NCBI GenBank assembly: GCA_012799425.1
Contig: JAAZLF010000626.1
Location: forward strand, 1 to 5,445
Length of the DNA: 5,445 bases
Direction: 5' to 3'
Origin: Actinomycetales bacterium
Lineage (GTDB): Bacteria > Actinomycetota > Actinomycetes > Actinomycetales > Dermabacteraceae
Every line of letters starts with the position of its first letter. Position 1 is the first letter of the stretch. Shown here piece by piece: positions 1 through 3,673 of this stretch. A model generated the notes under the pieces. It searched no databases and was not told where the DNA came from. It was given only the letters and a program-made list of their open reading frames with translations. Both the position numbers and the translations under genes were made by a program.

Positions 1-56
1 AGCGAGCCGGACATCGCGGTGGCCTGGAACGCGGAACCGACCTCGGCGAGGATCAT
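1..56 (-). CDS. ccdA: CcdA-type cytochrome c biogenesis membrane protein, 5' fragment
   Basis: Only the first 18 codons lie in the window; the gene runs off the left edge. Reading leftward from the ATG at 56-54 gives MILAEVGSAFQATAMSGS. This resembles the short lead before the first membrane helix in actinobacterial CcdA/DsbD-type proteins, which often read Gly-x-x-Phe-x-x-Thr followed by Ser-Gly-Ser. The ATG overlaps the TGA of the thioredoxin gene (ATGA), so translation is probably coupled. No strong Shine-Dalgarno is visible inside the end of the upstream gene. CcdA carries electrons from cytoplasmic thioredoxin across the membrane to outward-facing thiol proteins such as ResA. The call rests on the start residues plus gene order (phosphatase, ResA, then CcdA, as at mycobacterial Rv0525-0527); no catalytic cysteine is visible in this fragment. 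Confidence 0.72.
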   Translation of the reverse strand, partial: MILAEVGSAFQATAMSGS

Positions 57-676
57 TCGGCGGCCACCGTGTCGATCATCGCGCGCAGCACCGAGGGGTC
101 CGCGGCGCCGGAGATGCGTGCGCCGACTCTGCCCTCACGGTCGATGACGAGCGTGGAGGGGACGGCGTTGGGAGCGACCTGGCCGCGCAGCGCGTACATG
201 ATCGTGGCGTCCGGATCGGGCAGCGAGGGGTAGGTGATGCCGTAGCTCTCCTCGAAGGCCTGCGCCGGCCCGGCGGAGTCGCGCACGTTGATGCCGAGGA
301 AGGCGACACCCTGCTCGAGGTACTCCTCGTGGATCGCCTGGAGGTCGGGAGCCTCCTTGCGGCACGGCGGGCAGGAGGCGTACCAGACGTTCAGCACCAG
401 CACCTCGCCGCGCAGGTCGGCGGCGGCGATGTCCTCGTCCTCGTAGGAGGTGCCGGAGAATTCGAGCGGCTCGCCCCGGTCCGCGGCCGGGATCTCGGTG
501 GCCACGCCGTCGCCGGAGATGTACCCGGAGTCCCCGGAGCCCCCGGAGGAGTAGCGGTCGCCGGTGTCGGTGCCGCAGGCGGCCAGCAGCGCGGCGGCGG
601 AGGCGCCTCCGGCGATGCCCAGCAGGGAGCGCCGCGTCAGTGCCGGAGCACCGGTCCGCACGGTCCTGATGCTCAT
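53..676 (-). CDS. resA: ResA/TlpA-like thiol-disulfide oxidoreductase, Tat-type lipoprotein
   Basis: This 207-residue protein has a twin-arginine signal (TRRSLLG, residues 14-20), a hydrophobic stretch and a lipobox ending LAAC with Cys34, so it is predicted to be a lipid-anchored extracytoplasmic protein. A Gly/Ser-rich linker (about 38-58) leads to a thioredoxin-fold domain (about 65-205). Its active site is WYASCPPC with Cys102 and Cys105, and a likely cis-proline lies at Pro173 in AVPSTLVID. In this family the domain reduces the CxxCH thiols of apocytochrome c, or other outer thiols, using electrons from CcdA. The start at 676 is chosen because it overlaps the preceding stop as ATGA, has GGAGG at 690-686 (9 bases away) and places the Tat motif near the N-terminus; the longer reading begins with an arginine-rich artefact. 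It ends in an ATGA overlap with ccdA. ResA, TlpA and CcsX/CycY cannot be separated by sequence alone. Confidence 0.9.
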   Translation of the reverse strand: MSIRTVRTGAPALTRRSLLGIAGGASAAALLAACGTDTGDRYSSGGSGDSGYISGDGVATEIPAADRGEPLEFSGTSYEDEDIAAADLRGEVLVLNVWYASCPPCRKEAPDLQAIHEEYLEQGVAFLGINVRDSAGPAQAFEESYGITYPSLPDPDATIMYALRGQVAPNAVPSTLVIDREGRVGARISGAADPSVLRAMIDTVAAE

Positions 677-1320
677 GTGAGCTTGCCTCCGGTGGCGTCG
701 ACCGCGCCGGCGTAGAGCTCGGCGGCGGGCTCGGCGTAGCCGAGGTCGGCCAGGTGCGGGCCCACGAAGCGCAGGCTGGTGACGGAGCACAGCCCGCACT
801 GGCGTCGACGAGGGTCGTGGAAGAGGGGCTTGCCCTCGGCGCTGCGACGGGTCACCCAGATCGGCAGCTGGTGGAGCACCAGCACCGCTTCACGCCCCTC
901 TGCCTCGGCGCGCACCTCGTGCACGGCGGAGGTCACGCGCGCTACCTGTTCGCGGTAGGGCTCGCCCCAGGAGGGGCGGAAGGGGTTGAGGAACCAGCGC
1001 CAGTTGCGCGGGTCGCTCAGCTTCGCCTCGCCGTGGCCCATCCGGTGACCCTCGAAGCGGTTGCCCGATTCGATGAGCCGCTGGTCGGTGGTGACCTCGA
1101 GACCGTGCGCGGCGGCGATCGGGGCGGCGGTCTGCTGGGCGCGCAGCAGCGGGGAGGAGCGGACCACGGCGATATCGGCCTCGGCCAGATGTTCGCCGAC
1201 CATCGCGGCCATCTGCTCACCCCGGTCGCTGAGCCGGTACCCGGGGCGGCGGCCGTACAGGATCCGCTCGGGGTTGTGCACCTCGCCGTGGCGGACGAGG
1301 TGGACCGTGGTGGTGGTCAT
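673..1320 (-). CDS. Histidine phosphatase family protein (phosphoglycerate mutase-like)
   Basis: This 215-residue protein belongs to the branch-1 histidine phosphatase superfamily. The nucleophile motif LVRHGE is at 8-13 (Arg10, His11), the SSPLLRAQQTA motif at 55-65 holds the second arginine (Arg60), the probable proton donor is Glu84 in RLIES, and the second catalytic histidine is His150 in VLHQLPIW. The substrate cannot be read from the sequence; mutase-like names are historical and most such proteins are phosphatases. The start at 1320 puts RHG about ten residues in, as is usual, and has AAAGAGGA at 1338-1331. A longer in-frame reading to 1437 would overlap marR and adds only low-complexity residues. 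The gene overlaps resA by ATGA, matching the Rv0525-Rv0526 order in M. tuberculosis, so it travels with cytochrome c maturation genes although its role there is unknown. A CxxC pair (Cys175, Cys178) near the C-terminus is notable. Confidence 0.9.
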   Translation of the reverse strand: MTTTTVHLVRHGEVHNPERILYGRRPGYRLSDRGEQMAAMVGEHLAEADIAVVRSSPLLRAQQTAAPIAAAHGLEVTTDQRLIESGNRFEGHRMGHGEAKLSDPRNWRWFLNPFRPSWGEPYREQVARVTSAVHEVRAEAEGREAVLVLHQLPIWVTRRSAEGKPLFHDPRRRQCGLCSVTSLRFVGPHLADLGYAEPAAELYAGAVDATGGKLT

Positions 1321-1354
1321 GGCTGTGGTGTCCTCTTTCGCTGACGCGCTGCGG

Positions 1355-1368
1355 GCTCGGGCCCGAGC
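1355..1368. repeat. Perfect 14-bp palindrome in the marR-phosphatase gap
   Basis: GCTCGGGCCCGAGC is a perfect two-fold palindrome in the 77-base gap between the marR stop and the phosphatase start. As RNA it could form a 5-bp stem with a GGCC loop; as DNA it could be a protein site. It lies 35 bases upstream of the phosphatase ATG. No T-run follows, so it is a weak candidate terminator. I see no convincing -10/-35 pair for the phosphatase in this gap, so read-through from marR is plausible and the palindrome might attenuate it. In GC-rich DNA a short palindrome can arise by chance. Confidence 0.4.
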
Positions 1369-1397
1369 GGCCTCACGGTACCAACCGAACCTCCGTA

Positions 1398-1952
1398 TCA
1401 GCGGGGAGCGGGGGCGCCCTGGTGAGGTGCCGGACATCCGACGGCGACGGGGGCGTCCTCGTCGAGGGTCTTGGCCAGGATGCGGCCGAGATCGAGGAGG
1501 TCGTCGTGCCCGACGACGTCCAGCAGGTGCTCGCGCACGGAGCGCACGTGCGTGGGGGCGGCGCGCTCGAGCATGGCGGCGCCCGCGTCGGTCAGCTGGG
1601 CCTGGCGGCCGCGCCCGTCGTCGGTGCAGCGCACGCGCTCGACCAGTCCGCGCTTCTCCATCCGGGTGATGGTGTGGGTGAGCCGAGAGCGGGAGTGGAC
1701 GACCTTGTCAGCCAGCTCTGACATGCGCAGGAACCTGCGGTCAGCCTCGGACAGGCGCACGAGGATCTCGTACTCGCCGAGGGTCAGGTCGATATCCGGA
1801 TCGGCCTGCAGGGCCTCGCTGAACCGGTCCGTCAGCAGCGTCGTGGCGTATAGGAAGGTGCGCCAGGCCAGCTGCTCGGAGGAGGTCAGCCAGAGCTCGC
1901 CCGGCACTGACGCCCCCTCACCCTCTGCCGTATATTTCGTGGTGTCTGTCAC
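1398..1952 (-). CDS. MarR-family winged helix-turn-helix regulator
   Basis: This 184-residue protein has the MarR layout. An N-terminal helical dimerisation part (about 20-58) is followed by LTLGEYEILVRLSEA (57-70). A winged helix-turn-helix (about 74-125) comes next, with recognition helix near HSRSRLTHTITRMEKRGLVER (86-106) and a wing containing the DDGRGR motif (111-116), then C-terminal helices. The last 20 residues are Ala/Pro-rich and look unstructured. The start is GTG at 1952-1950, five bases after AAAGAGG (1964-1958); the ATG at 1954 in another frame meets a stop at once. It is divergent from yceI across about 120 bases, an arrangement common for MarR proteins that repress the neighbouring gene and themselves. 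No cysteine sits at an OhrR-like N-terminal position; the only two are Cys109 and Cys173, so a small-ligand rather than peroxide sensor is more likely (inference). It may be co-transcribed with the phosphatase-resA-ccdA genes downstream. Confidence 0.92.
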   Translation of the reverse strand: MTDTTKYTAEGEGASVPGELWLTSSEQLAWRTFLYATTLLTDRFSEALQADPDIDLTLGEYEILVRLSEADRRFLRMSELADKVVHSRSRLTHTITRMEKRGLVERVRCTDDGRGRQAQLTDAGAAMLERAAPTHVRSVREHLLDVVGHDDLLDLGRILAKTLDEDAPVAVGCPAPHQGAPAPR

Positions 1953-1979
1953 ATTCGCCTCTTTCCCGGGTTCTGATGC

Positions 1980-2009
1980 TTGCCATCATCCCGCAGTTTA
2001 GTTTAGATT
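1980..2009 (+). promoter_or_regulatory. Candidate promoter of yceI
   Basis: TTGCCA at 1980-1985 and TAGATT at 2004-2009 are separated by 18 bases, a fair match to a housekeeping sigma promoter. Transcription would start near 2016, leaving a leader of about 58 bases before the yceI ATG, which has AAGGAG at 2062-2067. The -10 lies in the one clearly AT-rich stretch of this region. This is prediction by eye only. Confidence 0.5.
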
Positions 2010-2013
2010 TCAA
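1985..2013 (-). promoter_or_regulatory. Candidate promoter of marR
   Basis: On the minus strand TTGAAA (2013-2008) and GATGAT (1990-1985) are 17 bases apart, giving five and four of six consensus matches. The start point would be near 1978, about 25 bases before the GTG, which leaves room for the AAAGAGG ribosome site. It overlaps the yceI promoter on the other strand, so one bound repressor could block both. Confidence 0.5.
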
Positions 2014-2017
2014 GCAA
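1997..2017. promoter_or_regulatory. Candidate MarR operator, AT-rich site between divergent genes
   Basis: The stretch from 1997 to 2017 holds two adjacent TTTAG repeats (1997-2001, 2002-2006) and an imperfect two-fold element GTTTAGATTTCAAGC (2001-2015) in which only part of the half-sites match. It overlaps both candidate promoters. MarR dimers usually bind imperfect palindromes of about 16-20 bp in their own promoter, so this is the best operator candidate here. The symmetry is weak and the exact site is uncertain. Confidence 0.45.
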
Positions 2018-2074
2018 GATCGCGGTGGTCGCTCCCCGGCCATCTCGCACCATTCAACTCCAAGGAGACGCATC

Positions 2075-2605
2075 ATGACGGATCTGACCCCCGGCACCTG
2101 GACCCTCGACCCGGCTCACACCTCCGCCGCCTTCACCGTGCGGCACGCCGGCATCTCCAAGGCCCGCGGCCAGTTCCCCCAGACCGAGGGCACGCTGACG
2201 GTCGCCGAGGGCGGCAAGGACCTCGCCTTCGACATCTCGCTCGACACCGCCTCGATCAACACCTCGAACGAGGACCGCGACAACCACCTGCGCAGCGGAG
2301 ACTTCTTCGACGTCGAGACCTTCCCGAAGATCACCTTCGTCTCCACCAAGGTCGAGGGCGACACCCTCATCGGCGACCTCACCATCCGCGACGTCACCAA
2401 GTCGGTCGAGCTGGACTTCGCCTACGAGGGCGCGGCTACCGATCCCTTCGGCATCTACCGCGCAGGCTTCACCGGCGAGACCAAGATCTCCCGCAAGGAG
2501 TTCGGCCTGACCTGGAACGCAGCCCTCGAGGCCGGGGGCGTGCTGGTCTCGGACGAGGTCAAGATCCTCATCGAGGCCGAGTTCACCGCTCCGACCTCCG
2601 CCTGA
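2075..2605 (+). CDS. YceI-family polyisoprenoid-binding-like protein, cytosolic form
   Basis: This 176-residue protein covers the whole YceI lipocalin-like beta-barrel with nothing extra. Typical motifs are GTWTLDPAHTSAAFTVRHAG (7-26), the SINTSNEDRDNHLRSGDFFD region (60-79), the ETFPKITFVS strand (81-90), LTIRDVTKSVEL (102-113) and the GFTGETKISRKEFGLTWN strand pair (131-148). Family members bind long isoprenoid chains such as quinones in the barrel. No signal peptide is present, unlike periplasmic E. coli YceI, so this copy should be cytosolic, as is usual in actinobacteria. The start is ATG 2075 with AAGGAG seven bases upstream; the in-frame upstream ATG at 1976 lies inside the promoter region and is rejected. 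It is divergent from marR and probably controlled by it. The ligand is unknown. Confidence 0.95.
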   Translation: MTDLTPGTWTLDPAHTSAAFTVRHAGISKARGQFPQTEGTLTVAEGGKDLAFDISLDTASINTSNEDRDNHLRSGDFFDVETFPKITFVSTKVEGDTLIGDLTIRDVTKSVELDFAYEGAATDPFGIYRAGFTGETKISRKEFGLTWNAALEAGGVLVSDEVKILIEAEFTAPTSA

Positions 2606-2642
2606 GCCGCCCCTCACCGCCGGCGTTCCACGCCGCGTGAGC

Positions 2643-2679
2643 ACGACGGGCCGTCCGCACTGCGCGGGCGGTCCGTCGT
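2643..2679 (+). terminator. Strong 16-bp hairpin terminator after yceI
   Basis: The arms 2643-2658 and 2664-2679 pair over 16 bp with two G-U wobbles (2650/2672 and 2654/2668) and no mismatch, around a five-base loop ACTGC. The hairpin begins 38 bases after the yceI stop. No T-run follows; hairpin-only terminators of this type are common in high-GC actinobacteria. It separates yceI from the glutaredoxin-like gene, supporting separate transcription. Confidence 0.75.
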
Positions 2680-2750
2680 CGTCGGGCGGCGGGCACCCCA
2701 CCGTGCGTCCCACAACGCCGACGCCGCTGCGCCGACGCCCCGCCGCCGGC

Positions 2751-2790
2751 CGGACCGCCGGTCCGCTCCCTCCCCCGCTCTCGATAGGGT
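2751..2790 (+). promoter_or_regulatory. Candidate leaderless promoter of the glutaredoxin-like gene
   Basis: TAGGGT at 2785-2790 fits the TANNNT -10 pattern and lies seven bases before the ATG at 2798. That is the spacing seen in leaderless actinobacterial transcripts that start at the A of the start codon. No good Shine-Dalgarno is present apart from the same AGGG. No clear -35 is visible; instead an inverted repeat CGGACC-GCC-GGTCCG (2751-2765) lies at about -47 to -33 and could be a regulator site or chance. Confidence 0.45.
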
Positions 2791-2797
2791 TCGCTCC

Positions 2798-3103
2798 ATG
2801 GCCACCCCGCGCATCCCCTCCCCCGCCGATCCACAGGCACGGGTCCTGTACCTCACCCGCGAGGGCTGCCATCTGTGCGAGGACGCGCTGCCGGTGGTGC
2901 GGGCCGAGGCCGACCGGGCCGGGACGGCCGTGGAGGTGCGCGACATCGACGAGGATCCGCAGCTGCAGGCAGACTGGGACTACGACGTGCCGGTCATCAT
3001 CGTGGACGGCACGGTCCATGCGAAGTACCGCGTGGATGCCGAGCAGCTGCGCTCCGCACTGCGGCGCCGGCCCTGGTGGCGCCGCCTGACCGGCCGCGCC
3101 TGA
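2798..3103 (+). CDS. Glutaredoxin-like protein (DUF836 family), CHLC active site
   Basis: This 101-residue protein is a compact thioredoxin fold. A beta strand VLYLT (16-20) leads to REGCHLCEDA with Cys24 and Cys27, then an acidic/basic helix, strand VEVRDIDEDP (45-54), and the likely cis-proline Pro65 in DVPVIIVDG followed by the last strands and helix. The first 12 residues and the basic tail RRRPWWRRLTGRA (89-101) flank the fold. The family (glutaredoxin-like, DUF836) has the thiol-disulfide fold but poorly known partners; a cytoplasmic redox role is inferred. In mycobacteria the similar small gene Rv0508 sits next to hemA, in the same broad region as bS22 and the resA-ccdA cluster, which agrees with this neighbourhood. 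The start is chosen because CxxC then falls at the usual distance from the N-terminus and because of the leaderless-type -10 just upstream. It stands alone on its strand, between two hairpins. Confidence 0.88.
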   Translation: MATPRIPSPADPQARVLYLTREGCHLCEDALPVVRAEADRAGTAVEVRDIDEDPQLQADWDYDVPVIIVDGTVHAKYRVDAEQLRSALRRRPWWRRLTGRA

Positions 3104-3119
3104 CCCCGCGGCCGCACTC

Positions 3120-3187
3120 GCGGCGACTCTGCGCACGCGGCCTCGCTGCGCATGCGGCGTTTCTGCTCACGCGGCGTTTCTGCGCAC
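3120..3187. repeat. Tandem array of four 17-bp units
   Basis: Four contiguous 17-bp units begin 16 bases after the glutaredoxin-like stop, at 3120, 3137, 3154 and 3171. The fourth unit, GCGGCGTTTCTGCGCAC, serves as consensus; the others match it at 15, 13 and 16 of 17 positions. All begin GCGGC and share TGC at unit positions 11-13 and CA at 15-16. Three contain the small palindrome TGCGCA. Bases 3108-3119 look like a decayed partial unit. The period of 17 is not a multiple of three, so the array is not coding. Its function is unknown; slippage-type duplication or a multi-copy binding site are both possible. Confidence 0.85.
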
Positions 3188-3210
3188 AGGATCGGTCGAT
3201 CCCGAACCAG

Positions 3211-3243
3211 ACCGGGCCCGAGCTTGGCTCGGAATCGCCCGGT
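3211..3243 (+). terminator. Nested hairpin downstream of the glutaredoxin-like gene
   Basis: An outer stem ACCGGGC (3211-3217) with GCCCGGT (3237-3243) is stacked directly on an inner stem CCGAGC (3218-3223) with GCTCGG (3227-3232) and a TTG loop. The four bases AATC (3233-3236) bulge out on the 3' side. In total 13 bp pair. There is no T-run. It is a plausible transcription stop or 3'-end stabiliser for the plus-strand gene, 107 bases past its stop codon, though it would also fold on the other strand. Confidence 0.55.
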
Positions 3244-3280
3244 GCCGCGGAGCGACAGCCACGCCGCCCCAGCATCCGAG

Positions 3281-3320
3281 TTCGCGGGGCGGCGAGGGAT
3301 TACGCGGGGCGGCGAGGGAT
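3281..3320. repeat. Tandem duplication of a 20-bp unit
   Basis: Bases 3281-3300 and 3301-3320 are adjacent copies of one 20-bp unit (core GCGGGGCGGCGAGGGAT) that differ at a single base, T or A at the second position. A CGCCGCCCC segment at 3262-3270 is the exact reverse complement of GGGGCGGCG inside each copy (3286-3294, 3306-3314), so it could pair with either copy. The near identity suggests a recent duplication. It is noncoding, inside the convergent gap. Confidence 0.8.
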
Positions 3321-3333
3321 TGCACTCCCCCTG

Positions 3334-3380
3334 GATGCGCAACGGCCCCCCTCTCGTGGAGAGGGGGGCCGTTGCACATC
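3334..3380 (-). terminator. Long hairpin terminator after the bS22 gene, probably bidirectional
   Basis: The arms 3339-3355 and 3359-3375 are perfect reverse complements over 17 bp (GCAACGG, six C, then TCTC) with a three-base loop. After one C/A mismatch (3338/3376) four more pairs GATG/CATC extend it to 3334-3380. On the minus strand it starts nine bases after the bS22 stop, the right place for its terminator. No T-run follows on either strand. Because it is symmetric it could also stop transcription arriving from the glutaredoxin-like gene. Confidence 0.85.
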
Positions 3381-3389
3381 ACGCAGCGA

Positions 3390-3488
3390 TCACTTCTTGT
3401 TGCGACGCTGGTGGCGGGTCTTGCGAAGCAGCTTGCGGTGCTTCTTCTTGGACATGCGCTTGCGTCGCTTCTTGACGACAGAACCCAT
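3390..3488 (-). CDS. Small ribosomal subunit protein bS22 (AURKAIP1/COX24-like), 32 aa
   Basis: This gene encodes a 32-residue protein beginning MGSVVKKRRKRMSKKKHRK and ending QRRNKK, with more than half its residues Lys or Arg and no acidic residue. It matches the actinobacterial AURKAIP1/COX24-domain protein (Rv0500B in M. tuberculosis), seen in mycobacterial ribosome structures as bS22, an extra 30S protein bound to rRNA near the subunit interface. The start at 3488 has AGAGG at 3498-3494, five bases away; the long open frame that continues upstream is only the noncoding leader and an antisense-like shadow. AAG, CGC and CGT/CGA codons dominate. It is flanked by its own leader and a strong hairpin terminator, so it is probably a single-gene, highly expressed transcript. 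Confidence 0.95.
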   Translation of the reverse strand: MGSVVKKRRKRMSKKKHRKLLRKTRHQRRNKK

Positions 3489-3655
3489 AGGTGCCTCTGT
3501 TCTGCAGGTCGATGCCTGCGGGGTGTGCAGCGGATCAGATGATGCGCGGCCCGCGGATACTGCACGGCGGAACGCTGCGATGCACGCTGTCGATGCTTGC
3601 AGTCGATCCGTGTTGCTCCGTGCGGGCCCGACGCCACGGTCGACCAGACATTCTA
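3489..3655 (-). promoter_or_regulatory. Promoter and long leader of the bS22 gene
   Basis: The minus strand holds TAGAAT (3655-3650), the best -10 hexamer in the gap after the GTPase gene. The -35 is weak (CTGAGG at 3677-3672, 16-bp spacing, overlapping the GTPase stop). Transcription would start near 3643, giving a leader of about 155 bases for a 32-codon gene. A small hairpin with arms GCAGG and CCTGC (3504-3508 and 3515-3519) lies five bases upstream of the AGAGG ribosome site, and GCATCGAC occurs twice in the leader (3515-3508, 3596-3589). Leader-mediated control is possible but unproven; there is no known riboswitch that I recognise. Confidence 0.5.
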
Positions 3656-3673
3656 CACGGCGCCCCTGCATCC

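Noticed and set aside
677..799. An N-terminal extension of the ResA-like gene to 799
   Set aside because: The added residues are arginine-rich shadow coding, would overlap the phosphatase by over 100 bases and would bury the Tat signal; the start at 676 has a ribosome site and ATGA coupling.
1321..1437. An N-terminal extension of the phosphatase to 1437
   Set aside because: It would run into the end of marR and pushes the RHG motif 39 residues inward; the ATG at 1320 has AAAGAGGA upstream.
2054..3136. A 360-codon open frame on the minus strand across yceI and the glutaredoxin-like gene
   Set aside because: It crosses two well-supported genes and a terminator hairpin, and its product is low-complexity Gly/Ala/Arg/Val with no recognisable domain.
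3120..3320. A CRISPR array
   Set aside because: The 17-bp and 20-bp units are contiguous with no spacers, and no cas genes are present.
3152..3475. A 107-codon plus-strand frame through the convergent gap
   Set aside because: It spans the hairpins and repeats and runs antisense through bS22; it has no ribosome site or family likeness.
3600..3660. A tRNA or known riboswitch in the bS22 leader
   Set aside because: No cloverleaf, T-loop GTTCGA-type sequence in context or known aptamer core could be assembled by eye.
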